Below, piece by piece: positions 36,776 through 44,867 of a DNA stretch of 64,000 nt. Within the stretch, counting starts at the first letter, position 1, and each line of letters opens with the position of its first letter. A model generated the notes under the pieces. The model was not told the DNA's origin. It ran no database searches and saw only the letters and a list, made by a program, of their open reading frames with translations. The translations under genes were made by a program, and so were the position numbers. This stretch comes from Metabacillus kandeliae (GTDB lineage: Bacteria; Bacillota; Bacilli; Bacillales; Bacillaceae), in assembly GCF_021166585.1 (NCBI RefSeq), contig NZ_JAJOZE010000008.1:62001-126000 (forward strand). Direction: 5' to 3'.

Positions 36776-38130
36776 AAATCACGACAAAAATCAATCTGCT
36801 GACAACTGCCTGGCTTTTAATCATTCTGTCAATCATCAATATTGTCGTTTACGTTTCGTTTTTGGAAATGACGGTCAGTCTGGAGAAAGAAGCGGTCTCC
36901 AAAAAAGCTGAGATGATTCTTAAGAAGCTTTCAGAAGAGGACAGTAAGGGCAATGAGAATATGATCCTGTCAGCTTATCTTGTTGACCATTCTTTTATCC
37001 GTCTGATCAACCCCGATAATACGATCCGAAAACAGCTGTCCAATGACCCTGAGCTTTCTAAAAGAGAGCCTGAATTTACCCGAAAAGATGAAGCCTTTAG
37101 AATTAAAACGTTTGAAAACAACAGAGAAGAAGAAGGGCTGATCACTCGAACCCCCATCAAAAAGGATGGCCGGATTATCGGAACCCTTGAAATCGGCGAA
37201 CGGATGGCCGGTTTTGAGACAAGGAAGGACTGGCTGAAGGCTATTCTGATTGCTTGCACCCTCATTGCTGCCGCCTTATCCCTTCTTGGAGGGAAATGGC
37301 TGGCAGGCCTGATTATCAAGCCGGTTTCAAGAATGATCGGCACGATGGAGGATATTGAAAAAAGCGGTGTGCTTAAACCGATCGTTAGGACCGGCTCAGC
37401 TAACGATGAGCTCGAAAAGATGGCGGCCACATTCAACCGCATGATTCTACGACTGCAAGAAAACAGCGAGCGGCAAAAGCAATTTGTGTCAGATGCTTCC
37501 CATGAACTAAAAACCCCCCTTACTGTGATTAAAAGCTATTCAGACCTATTGAGAAGACGGGGAACGGAAGACAAAGAAATGACGCTAGATGCTGCGAATA
37601 CGATTTATGCAGAAGCCTCCCGCATTCAAAAAATGGCTGAATACTTGCTTGATTTAGCTGACGCAGAAAAAGAAAACACCTTAAACATTGAAGAAACCGA
37701 TCTTGTCCTGCTGTGTGAAAGCTTGCTGAAGCACCTGCGCCAAGCCTATAAACGAAGGCTGATTCTTCACAGCAGTGCCGAAAGCATCCTTCTTCCCGCA
37801 GATAAACTCAAGCTTGAACAAGTGCTGATTATTGTCCTTGATAATGCGATGAAATACAGCAAGGAGAAGATTGATGTCTTTATTGAAAGTAATGGCAATA
37901 AAGTTATTATCAGGATTCAGGATTATGGCATTGGCATTCCAAAGGAAGAAGCGCGGAAAGTATTTGAACGCTTTTACCGTGTTGATAAAGCAAGAAGCAG
38001 GGAGACAGGAGGTACTGGCCTCGGACTTTCTATCGCCAAGAACATCGTCTCCCTCCACAGCGGAAAAATTGAAATAAACAGTGAAGCGGGTAAAGGGACT
38101 GAGGTTAGAATCTCCCTGCCGCTTCGGTAA
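36772..38130 (+). CDS. sensor histidine kinase (HAMP)
   Basis: A 452-residue membrane kinase. Two membrane helices (about 12-32 and 155-178) enclose a sensor domain of about 120 residues, which is extracytoplasmic. A HAMP segment follows (about 180-230), then the HisKA box SDASHELKTPLTV with His244, and the ATPase domain with N, G1 and G2 boxes (ILDNAMKYS, DYGIGIP, GTGLGLSI). It phosphorylates the partner regulator. The signal is unknown, though the DedA neighbour hints at membrane or envelope stress. Confidence 0.92.
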   Translation: MKITTKINLLTTAWLLIILSIINIVVYVSFLEMTVSLEKEAVSKKAEMILKKLSEEDSKGNENMILSAYLVDHSFIRLINPDNTIRKQLSNDPELSKREPEFTRKDEAFRIKTFENNREEEGLITRTPIKKDGRIIGTLEIGERMAGFETRKDWLKAILIACTLIAAALSLLGGKWLAGLIIKPVSRMIGTMEDIEKSGVLKPIVRTGSANDELEKMAATFNRMILRLQENSERQKQFVSDASHELKTPLTVIKSYSDLLRRRGTEDKEMTLDAANTIYAEASRIQKMAEYLLDLADAEKENTLNIEETDLVLLCESLLKHLRQAYKRRLILHSSAESILLPADKLKLEQVLIIVLDNAMKYSKEKIDVFIESNGNKVIIRIQDYGIGIPKEEARKVFERFYRVDKARSRETGGTGLGLSIAKNIVSLHSGKIEINSEAGKGTEVRISLPLR

Positions 38131-38161
38131 AACAGCTGGTTTTTATATCAGCTGTTTTTTT
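38129..38161 (+). terminator. terminator after the kinase gene
   Basis: AACAGCTG and CAGCTGTT form the stem and TTTTTT follows. Confidence 0.85.
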
Positions 38162-38196
38162 ATCCTTAAACATTCTGAATTTTTAGCATATATTGC

Positions 38197-38243
38197 TTGA
38201 CGAAACTCTTCTCGCGTGTATAATTCATACTATACCTATAGGG
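38197..38243 (+). promoter_or_regulatory. promoter with CsoR/CstR-like dyad
   Basis: TTGACG (38197-38202), 16 bp, TATAAT (38219-38224). Shortly after the -10 lies the near-palindrome ATACCTATAGGGAT. Its C-rich/G-rich halves around an A/T centre are typical of CsoR-superfamily operators; a CstR-type gene sits 1.4 kb away. Confidence 0.55.
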
Positions 38244-38267
38244 ATTTGAAAACTGGAGGGCTGCACC

Positions 38268-38438
38268 ATGAGTCTGTTTAGCCGGCTTTTTACTGAAAAG
38301 TGCCCAAAATGCCAGCAAAAGCTGGTGCTCGACACAAATAAGCAAAGCTATTCAATGGTTGTAAAGGTGTGCCCTGAAAACCATTATGAAAAGGTGTATC
38401 ACCCTGCCCTTGAATCGTTTATCGAAATCGAAAAATAA
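38268..38438 (+). CDS. 56-residue Cys-containing small protein
   Basis: This small gene starts at ATG 38268 with CTGGAGGG seven bases upstream and its own promoter. It encodes MSLFSRLFTEKCPKCQQKLV..., 56 residues. The CPKC pair resembles half of a zinc ribbon; a third Cys lies in KVCPENHYEK with nearby His residues. It may bind zinc or carry a persulfide; the latter would fit the CsoR/CstR-like dyad at its promoter. No family name is known to me. Confidence 0.7.
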   Translation: MSLFSRLFTEKCPKCQQKLVLDTNKQSYSMVVKVCPENHYEKVYHPALESFIEIEK

Positions 38439-38474
38439 AAAAGGCAAATTTCCGATTAGGGGAATTTGCCTTTA
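38438..38474. terminator. bidirectional terminator
   Basis: AAAGGCAAATTTCC and GGAATTTGCCTTT close a 7-base loop between the small protein gene and the convergent exporter gene. Confidence 0.88.
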
Positions 38475-39248
38475 TAAGATATCCAGCCAGATTTTCACAG
38501 CTGTAATGAAAATCAGCACTGATAAAATGACCTGAAGCACTTTCGTATTGGCCCGTCTCCCTGTCATCGCGCCGAGCGGCGAAGCAATCAGGCTTGCTAT
38601 AACGACAACAAGTGCAGGAAGAAAAAGAACCTGGCCTGTTGCAAGCTTGCCGGCTGTTGAGCCAATAGAAGAGAGAAACGTAATAGCCAGTGAGGATGCA
38701 ATCGTCATCCGGGTAGGGATTTTCAAAATCAGCAGCATGATCGGAACCATTAAAAAAGCACCGCCCGCTCCAACGATTCCTGCAGCAATTCCCACGGCGA
38801 ATGCTAAAGCTGATGCTAGCCATTTATTAAACACCACTGCTGTGAGATCCTGTTCATCAAGCCCTTTTTTCGGTATCAGCATCATCACGACGGCAAGCAG
38901 CGCCAGAATGCCGTACACAATATTGACTCCTGCCTCACTCATCAGCCTTGATCCAAAGCCTCCGAGGAAGCTTCCAGCAAGTACACTGACTCCCATATAC
39001 AGAATCAGCCTTTTATTTAAATATCCGCCTTTTCGGTAAATGAGCACTCCGCTGATTGAAGCGAACAGCGCCTGAACTGTACTGATGCCTGACACATCAT
39101 GAGGGGTAAAGCTTGCAAGCCCAAGAAGCGCAGGAATATAAAGAAGCATTGGATAGTTGATGATTGCTCCGCCAATGCCGAGCATACCTGAAATAAAGGA
39201 CCCGGCCAGGCCGATTAGAAATAAAGTAATCATGAGTGCCATGCTCAT
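38472..39248 (-). CDS. TauE/SafE-family sulfite/sulfur anion exporter
   Basis: A 258-residue membrane protein with eight or so helices and two repeated GIGG/GAGG motifs ([16 protein letters not shown] and [13 protein letters not shown]), typical of the TauE/SafE (DUF81) family. The ATG at 39248 with AAGGAGG eight bases upstream is preferred over a longer frame that has no ribosome binding site. Family members move sulfite, thiosulfate or organosulfonates. The CstR-type sensor encoded upstream supports a role in sulfur detoxification. Confidence 0.85.
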   Translation of the reverse strand: MSMALMITLFLIGLAGSFISGMLGIGGAIINYPMLLYIPALLGLASFTPHDVSGISTVQALFASISGVLIYRKGGYLNKRLILYMGVSVLAGSFLGGFGSRLMSEAGVNIVYGILALLAVVMMLIPKKGLDEQDLTAVVFNKWLASALAFAVGIAAGIVGAGGAFLMVPIMLLILKIPTRMTIASSLAITFLSSIGSTAGKLATGQVLFLPALVVVIASLIASPLGAMTGRRANTKVLQVILSVLIFITAVKIWLDIL

Positions 39249-39344
39249 CTGGACTGCCTCCTTAAGGAAAGGAACCATAAAAAGCTCCCCATCTATTTTA
39301 AGCCTTTTTGGTCCAGAATTTAAATAGCTAATCCAAAACAAAAT

Positions 39345-39382
39345 AAAAGAGCATGAAAGGAACCTTCTTTTTCATGCTCTTC
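39345..39382 (-). terminator. hairpin between CstR gene and exporter
   Basis: AAGAGCATGAAA and TTTCATGCTCTT form a 12-bp stem just after the sensor gene. It probably ends or attenuates the sensor transcript before the exporter gene. Confidence 0.8.
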
Positions 39383-39385
39383 TGC

Positions 39386-39649
39386 TTATCTGCTTTTTAT
39401 TAATAACTCAACCGCTTCTTTCACAAGGTGTTCTGTGCCTTCGCCTTTTTCAATGTTTTCTCTCACGCATTGTTCCAGGTTTGAACTCACAATCACACCC
39501 ATTGTCCGGTCAATGGCGTTTCTTGAAGCGGATAATTGTGTAATGACCTCCCGGCAATCCTTTCCCTGCTCCATCATGCCGATCACACCTTTAATCTGCC
39601 CTTCGATCCGCTTCAGGCGGTTAATGACCTTTTTATCATATTCAATCAT
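39386..39649 (-). CDS. cstR: CstR-type persulfide-sensing repressor (CsoR family)
   Basis: An 87-residue helical repressor. The ATG at 39649 follows GGAGGTG by eight bases, giving MIEYDKKVINRLKRIEGQIKG. The sensing positions are Cys32 (GKDCREV), Asn57 (SSNLEQ) and Cys61. Copper-type CsoR has Cys-His-Cys; the Asn in place of His is the CstR signature for sulfide/persulfide sensing. Upstream, ATACTGGAGCGGGTAT (about 39692-39707) is an imperfect dyad suited as its operator. It likely controls the TauE/SafE gene and itself. Confidence 0.82.
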   Translation of the reverse strand: MIEYDKKVINRLKRIEGQIKGVIGMMEQGKDCREVITQLSASRNAIDRTMGVIVSSNLEQCVRENIEKGEGTEHLVKEAVELLIKSR

Positions 39650-39771
39650 GTAAAAGGCACCTCCATTTCTGTCCAAGCTATGACATCATAATATACCCGC
39701 TCCAGTATAAAGACAACTTCCTTGTTCTCCGGAATCAATTGTGAAGCGGGAGGGTGAGTTTGTGAGGGCTA

Positions 39772-39812
39772 AGAAAAAAGAACATGGTCCCTTCAGTGGA
39801 CCTTGCTCTTCG
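39772..39812 (-). terminator. terminator of the second GntR/ABC operon
   Basis: The GGTCC/GGACC-centred hairpin at 39783-39804 has A-rich sequence on its plus-strand left, giving a T-run on the minus strand. Confidence 0.75.
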
Positions 39813-39813
39813 C

Positions 39814-40989
39814 TTATAGCACGGTTAAATCAGAAGCATAGAGGTATTTCCCTTGTTGGACTGGATGGTGTTTTGGAGTATAGGTTCCTTTATAAATATT
39901 TCCCCCTGTAAATAGGTCGTATACAGACAGCTGAATTGGTTTGTGATCTTCCAACCCATCGTTGGCAATATACAGTTTATTTTTATTAATCGTTAAAAGA
40001 TTCAAATGAGGGAATATATGATCTGCCAGCACAGTGTTATCTTCCAAATTGAAAACTAGAATTCTCATAGTTTTTCCTTTTGGTTGGCAAAGATAAAGGA
40101 GAGAATCTTCAGAGAAAAGACTCACATCATCCATGTTCATGTCTTTTGGCAGAGATATTTTTCTTGACGTTCCTGAGTACAAATCAACTGCATAAAATTC
40201 TCTGGACACAACTTTTGGCGCCTTTTCTTCATTTTTTCCTGGTCCTTTATCTTTTACTTCAGCAGACAAAACGGTGTACCTGCCAAGTCCAAACGGATTG
40301 GTTTCTCTTGAGAAAGAGTAGGAAATATTGGCTTTCTCTCTGCTGGCTAACCTTACATCTTTAACGAGCTTTTTATCTGCAATTGAAAAGCTGTATAAAT
40401 GATAGCTTTCTGATGTGTCTCTGACATTTTGTGTACGTACTTTAATCTCGTTCTGAAACCTTTGAACGTCCTGAATGTAGATATTTAAGTAAGGATCTTT
40501 ATTATCTGTTGGAATATCTGTTTTGAAAGACATGGAGCTATTATCATTTTTGCTGTATACGGAAATTGTCATCGTGATCGGCTTCTGAGTTAGTACATCT
40601 CGAAAGGGTTCTACTTGAGCGATAACAATCCACTTATTATCTTCAAAAATATCGGCATTAATATCTTTTCCCCTCATGAAATTTCTGTATTTGTTTGTCA
40701 GCTCTTCAAGACGCGGTCTTCCCATTTGTGTATCTAACTGCTGTAAAGGGTTTAGCCTTCTTTTATAAGTCGCTCCTTCTGAATTGATTTTGACCTCTTC
40801 AGCGGAATGCCTGCCGTAATAAGTTCCGTTTAACACCAAATTTTTAACAGCATTTTCGTCCCCAGATTCCTTCTTTAAATAATAGTCTGGAAATTGGCTG
40901 ACTGTAACGGCAGATTGAATATAATACGTACTGAGACCAGCTAAAGCTATAATTGCTAGACTAATAGAAATGGCAATTTTCTTGATCAT
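39814..40989 (-). CDS. membrane-anchored hypothetical protein of the ABC operon
   Basis: A 391-residue protein. The second ATG (40989), preceded by AAAGGTGG, gives MIKKIAISISLAIIALAGLSTYYI, a single N-terminal membrane anchor. The rest is extracytoplasmic and beta-rich, with repeated YxLYSFSIADKK/LYLCQP-like strands that suggest a beta-propeller. No family is recognised. It is the last gene of the GntR-ATPase-permease operon, so it likely works with that transporter, as the accessory proteins of ytr-type operons do. Confidence 0.7.
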   Translation of the reverse strand: MIKKIAISISLAIIALAGLSTYYIQSAVTVSQFPDYYLKKESGDENAVKNLVLNGTYYGRHSAEEVKINSEGATYKRRLNPLQQLDTQMGRPRLEELTNKYRNFMRGKDINADIFEDNKWIVIAQVEPFRDVLTQKPITMTISVYSKNDNSSMSFKTDIPTDNKDPYLNIYIQDVQRFQNEIKVRTQNVRDTSESYHLYSFSIADKKLVKDVRLASREKANISYSFSRETNPFGLGRYTVLSAEVKDKGPGKNEEKAPKVVSREFYAVDLYSGTSRKISLPKDMNMDDVSLFSEDSLLYLCQPKGKTMRILVFNLEDNTVLADHIFPHLNLLTINKNKLYIANDGLEDHKPIQLSVYDLFTGGNIYKGTYTPKHHPVQQGKYLYASDLTVL

Positions 40990-41000
40990 GGCTACCACCT

Positions 41001-41831
41001 TTATACTGTGATTTTTTTATTAATGAGATATCTGCTGGTCAAAACAGAAACTGCCGCTGACACGACAATTAACCCAAGTTCCACTAATATGATTTCACTG
41101 GGATAAAGATAGCCGATCAAATCACTCAGTAATATAACTGGAATCAATAAAAAGGCGAGGATCAGACAGCAATAAATAATTCCCAATATTATGCCTTGCA
41201 TTTTAAAGCTTCTCTCAAAAAGAATTGCCGTAAAAATGACTAGTACAGCTGCCAATCCAACACCATAGTACACAATAAATTCGGTTAGTGATTTTGGTAA
41301 AAGTATTGTAAAAATCATGCTTCGATCTATACTATCACTCAGCGGGAAATTGTTTCTAATTTGGTAAGGGACGATGGATTGAAAAAGGGAATTTTCCACT
41401 GGCAATAAAAGTGCTTCAATTCCAACCAGGGTAACAGTCATTAAAAAGATGGCCGCTGCCTTGGACAAGAACAGGTTCATCCGTGCAGACGGCAGCATAA
41501 GCAGCCGGTAGATAAAAGCATTGGCTGCAAACCAGTCCCTGTACCAAATGAAAAAGATATAAAACAGCAATGCACAAATACATAGGGCGATTGGTGCAAG
41601 AGTCCACATTGAGCTTAAAATATATGTAAAGTCCATCTTAAATTTCATGCCTTTAGAAAATTCTTCAATTGACTGATTTAATACTCTCATTTCGGCAAAC
41701 GCACCAGCTGCATACATCTTCGACACCACAACAGTCCCAATCAACTGCAGCCCCACGGCCAGCAGCACAAGCACACCATAAATCTTTGCAAATCTCCGAA
41801 TCTCAAAGTTTACTAATTTTAAAAAACTCAC
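41001..41831 (-). CDS. ABC transporter membrane subunit
   Basis: A 276-residue protein with six membrane helices and a large extracytoplasmic segment between helices (about 150-180). It overlaps the ATPase gene by an ATGA-type junction (41828-41831) and is its membrane partner. It is not similar in sequence to the permease at 3.4 kb at the level seen by eye. Its substrate is unknown. Confidence 0.78.
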   Translation of the reverse strand: MSFLKLVNFEIRRFAKIYGVLVLLAVGLQLIGTVVVSKMYAAGAFAEMRVLNQSIEEFSKGMKFKMDFTYILSSMWTLAPIALCICALLFYIFFIWYRDWFAANAFIYRLLMLPSARMNLFLSKAAAIFLMTVTLVGIEALLLPVENSLFQSIVPYQIRNNFPLSDSIDRSMIFTILLPKSLTEFIVYYGVGLAAVLVIFTAILFERSFKMQGIILGIIYCCLILAFLLIPVILLSDLIGYLYPSEIILVELGLIVVSAAVSVLTSRYLINKKITV

Positions 41832-42517
41832 CCGTGGTACACCTCCCTCATCACATCGATGACTGATTTGCCTTCTTCCATTCTCATATCTTCTGTCGCA
41901 AAGCTTTTCAGGACTTTGCCGTTATCAAGCAGGACAGCCTTATCGATTAAGTGCTCAATATCATTGATTTCATGGGTTGTGATGATCACGCCTCTGTTTT
42001 CGATCAGATGGCTTGTAAAAACTTCGGCAATTTGTTCTCTGCTGAAAATATCAATGCCTGAGAAAGGTTCATCCATCAAAAGGTAATCTGTATCAAGGGA
42101 GAGGCCAAGCAGCAGATTGGTTTTGGCAGTGTTTCCTTTTGAAAGTGAGGAGATTTTGCTTGTTGGGTCGAGCCGGAAAAATTTCAGCAGCTCCTCTGCT
42201 CTTCCGCTGTTCCAGTTTGGATAAAAGTCTTTCATAAATTCCATCGCATCCTGAATTTTCATCCATGATTGCATGATCGGCTGATCCGGTATGTAGGATA
42301 CTTTTTCATAAAAGGCTTTGCTGATCTTATTGCCATCTATCAAAATCTCCCCGCTGCTGATCGGTGTCAGCCCCATAATGGCCTTCAGCGTGGTTGTTTT
42401 CCCGACCCCATTGATGCCGATGAGACACGTAATTTCCCCTTTATTTGCTGTGAACGTGGCACCGTCCAGAATCTTTCGTCTCCCATACTTCTTTGAAATA
42501 TTTTTTACCTCAATCAT
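41828..42517 (-). CDS. ABC transporter ATP-binding protein
   Basis: A 229-residue ATPase with Walker A GINGVGKTT (about 34-42), signature-like SSLSKGNTAKTNLLLGL, Walker B YLLMDEPFSGID and switch His in TTHEIND. It lacks the C-terminal extension of the ATPase at 2.5 kb. The gene overlaps both neighbours by four bases. Confidence 0.9.
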   Translation of the reverse strand: MIEVKNISKKYGRRKILDGATFTANKGEITCLIGINGVGKTTTLKAIMGLTPISSGEILIDGNKISKAFYEKVSYIPDQPIMQSWMKIQDAMEFMKDFYPNWNSGRAEELLKFFRLDPTSKISSLSKGNTAKTNLLLGLSLDTDYLLMDEPFSGIDIFSREQIAEVFTSHLIENRGVIITTHEINDIEHLIDKAVLLDNGKVLKSFATEDMRMEEGKSVIDVMREVYHG

Positions 42518-42900
42518 GCCGTTCCTTCTCCCTTGCCCTCTGGTGTGTACTGCTCCTTAATAATGTCAACCAGTTCGTCGACAGGCACCTGGATCGGCCT
42601 GACAGCTTCAATAAAAACTCCGACCGCTTCCAGAATGAGCTCGCTGCGCACGCCGTCCAATATTTTCTGATTGCCCGTAATTCGGCTTGGAACGTTCTTT
42701 TCTGTATGAATCAAACCCTGATCCTCCATTTCCTTATAAGCCTTCTGGGCTGTATTAGGATTAATATTCAGCATCCCTGCGATTTCTCTTCTGGATGGCA
42801 CCTCCTGCCCTGCGGCAAGAATCCCTGTTGCAATTTGTTCTTTGAAATGGCGCACAACCTGCAAATAAACAGGATCGCGGTTATTAAATAACGCTTTCAC
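42514..42900 (-). CDS. GntR-family (YtrA subfamily) repressor
   Basis: A 128-residue regulator with a winged HTH (VPSRREIAGMLNINPNTAQKAYKEME) and only a short tail, as in YtrA. It is the first gene of the operon and probably represses it through the dyads just upstream. Confidence 0.88.
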   Translation of the reverse strand: MKALFNNRDPVYLQVVRHFKEQIATGILAAGQEVPSRREIAGMLNINPNTAQKAYKEMEDQGLIHTEKNVPSRITGNQKILDGVRSELILEAVGVFIEAVRPIQVPVDELVDIIKEQYTPEGKGEGTA

Positions 42901-42919
42901 TAGAGCACCTCCTGCTGAA

Positions 42920-42988
42920 AAGTGTGTGTACTATTTAGTTCATACACTTTCTATCTGTACTATACACGCAGTACACGAAGTGGGTCAA
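42920..42988 (-). promoter_or_regulatory. promoter with two operator dyads
   Basis: On the minus strand TTGACC (42983-42988), 18 bp, TATAGT (42959-42964). A 30-bp imperfect palindrome with ends AAGTGTGTG / CATACACTT (42920-42949) lies downstream, and GTACT-8-AGTAC (about 42957-42974) covers the -10 box. Both share the GTACT core and fit a YtrA repressor. Confidence 0.72.
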
Positions 42989-43020
42989 CTATTTTTTTAC
43001 AATTATGGGAACGATGCAAA

Positions 43021-43060
43021 ATAAAAGGGAAGACCAGCCTTAGCTGATTCTTCCCTTTTA
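43021..43060 (-). terminator. terminator of the molybdate regulator gene
   Basis: AAAAGGGAAGA and TCTTCCCTTTT form the stem; it overlaps the stop codon. Confidence 0.85.
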
Positions 43061-43978
43061 AAACGTTTCATATATTGTTTCTCCCATACTGGATGTATCA
43101 TAACCACCAAACGAATCAATCTCTGATTGAAAAGTCTTTGATGATAATATTCCTTTCACCAAATCAATCAATTCCCTGTTTTCAGTGGTTTTTAAAATCA
43201 CAATATCATACTGCTCTGTTATCAGCGGAATAAAATCAACCCCGACAATCTTCGCTGCCTTCTCGATCCCGATGCCGGCATCAGCTTTTCCAGCAAACAC
43301 AGCTGACGCTACGCTTAAATGGCTTGTCTCTTCGTTTTGATAGCCCTTCAAGGCTTCTGAAGAGATTCCATGAATGGAAAGCTGTTCATCCAGGAGGATT
43401 CTTGCCCCGGAGCCTTTTTCTCTATTGATTATCCTAATATCGTGCTTTTCTAAATCAGGCCAAGAGGAAAGCTGATGGGGATTCCCATTTTGAACATACA
43501 TACCCGCTTTTCTCGTCACTACATTCAAAAGAATGTATGGATAGCCAGCCAATATTTTTTTCAGATAAGGCAGGTTGTATTCCCCTGTTTCCCCGTCAAA
43601 TAAATGCAGGCTCACAATATCGCAATCACCATTATACATGGCCACTAGGCTGTTCAAGCTTCCGGTATAGGAACGGAGCGGCTTATAGCTGGATTGCTTC
43701 TCGATATGCTTTCCGAGAATATCCAAAACAAGATCCTGTCCGCTGATGACGATGTTTGAATCTTTCTTAAGAAGTCTTGGAGGCTCAGGCTTTGGCGCAG
43801 AAGGTGCTTCTCTAGTAGAGTTAATGTATTGATTCAAATCGTCAGCATGAACACGCATCTGCCTCCCTACGCGAAAAACAGGAAGATCTCCCTTTTTCAC
43901 AAGGTCATAGATCGTTAATTTTGACACTTTCAGCAGTTTCGCGACCTCTTCAATGGTATATGAAAGCTCTTCTGGCAT
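43058..43978 (-). CDS. HTH + periplasmic-binding-like regulator (molybdate type)
   Basis: A 306-residue regulator. Residues 5-55 are an excisionase-type HTH (YTIEEVAKLLKVSKLTIYDLVKKGDLPVFRVGRQMRV). From about 70 the protein is a soluble binding-protein-like domain of the ModA/PBP type (GSLNSLVAMYNGDCDIVSLHL, INREKGSGARILLDEQL). It is divergent from modA, with a shared 114-bp gap, and most likely controls modAB in answer to molybdate or tungstate. The helical-phase repeat at 44043-44072 is its probable binding site. Confidence 0.85.
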   Translation of the reverse strand: MPEELSYTIEEVAKLLKVSKLTIYDLVKKGDLPVFRVGRQMRVHADDLNQYINSTREAPSAPKPEPPRLLKKDSNIVISGQDLVLDILGKHIEKQSSYKPLRSYTGSLNSLVAMYNGDCDIVSLHLFDGETGEYNLPYLKKILAGYPYILLNVVTRKAGMYVQNGNPHQLSSWPDLEKHDIRIINREKGSGARILLDEQLSIHGISSEALKGYQNEETSHLSVASAVFAGKADAGIGIEKAAKIVGVDFIPLITEQYDIVILKTTENRELIDLVKGILSSKTFQSEIDSFGGYDTSSMGETIYETF

Positions 43979-44042
43979 TCTGCACCCCTCCTTCTCTTAT
44001 TTTATCCCAATTCGCAAATTACCGACAACTTAATCCTTTTTC

Positions 44043-44072
44043 GTTATAATTAGTTATATCTAGTTATAATCC
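44043..44072. promoter_or_regulatory. three GTTATA repeats at 10-bp period
   Basis: GTTATAATTA, GTTATATCTA and GTTATAATCC follow each other without gap (44043, 44053, 44063), so the GTTATA core appears once per helical turn on one face of the DNA. This sits between the regulator and modA and is the likely operator. Confidence 0.7.
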
Positions 44073-44092
44073 GTATGAGAGGATGAGAGCTT

Positions 44093-44866
44093 TTGAGGAA
44101 AATAGGACTAATTATAATGGCTATGCTATTTGTACTTGCTGGATGTTCTGCAGGCAGCAAGAATTCAGCTGCCACTAAACAGACTGAACTGACCATTTCC
44201 GCCGCAGCAAGCCTTCAGGATGCTTTGAATGAAATCAAACCAGCTTTTGAAAAAGAGCATCCAGATATAAAGGTAAACTATAACTTTGGCGGCTCCGGAA
44301 CCCTTCAGCAGCAGATTTCACAAGGCGCACCTGCTGACCTTTTTTTTTCCGCCGCACAGGATAAATATGACGTTCTTGCAAAAAAAGGGCTCATTCAAAA
44401 AGGGACAGAGCTTCTCGGCAATGACCTTGTCCTGGCTGTTCCTAAAAATGCTGCAGAAGGGATCTCCTCTTTTCCGGAAATAACAAAAGCAAAAAGGATT
44501 GCTCTTGGCACGCCGGAATCTGTCCCGGCTGGAAAATACGCCAAGGAATCCTTGGAAAAGATGAAGCTTTGGAAGCCGCTAGAAGGGAAGACTGTGTTCG
44601 GAAAAGATGTCAGACAGGTGCTCTCTTATATTGAAACTGGTAATGCAGACGCAGGTCTTGTCTACCGCACAGATGCCCTGTCCTCAGACAAGATAAAAAT
44701 CATTGCCGCGGCAGATGAAAAAACGCACAGCCCGATCATTTACCCGGCAGGCGTTCTAAAAAACACCAAGCATAAAGAAGAAGCAGAGCTTTTTTATAGC
44801 TACCTTCAAAAGGAGCAGGCCATGAAAATCTTTAAAAAATACGGTTTTAAGGACTTAGCGAGCTGA
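44093..44866 (+). CDS. modA: molybdate ABC transporter substrate-binding lipoprotein
   Basis: A 257-residue lipoprotein. The signal is MRKIGLIIMAMLFVLAGC, with lipobox LAGC and lipidated Cys18. Family motifs are SAAASLQDAL, FGGSGTLQQQISQGAPADLFFSA and AGLVYRTDA. It binds molybdate or tungstate outside the membrane and delivers it to ModB. The start is TTG 44093 after GAGAGGATGAG. Confidence 0.93.
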   Translation: MRKIGLIIMAMLFVLAGCSAGSKNSAATKQTELTISAAASLQDALNEIKPAFEKEHPDIKVNYNFGGSGTLQQQISQGAPADLFFSAAQDKYDVLAKKGLIQKGTELLGNDLVLAVPKNAAEGISSFPEITKAKRIALGTPESVPAGKYAKESLEKMKLWKPLEGKTVFGKDVRQVLSYIETGNADAGLVYRTDALSSDKIKIIAAADEKTHSPIIYPAGVLKNTKHKEEAELFYSYLQKEQAMKIFKKYGFKDLAS

Positions 44867-44867
44867 G

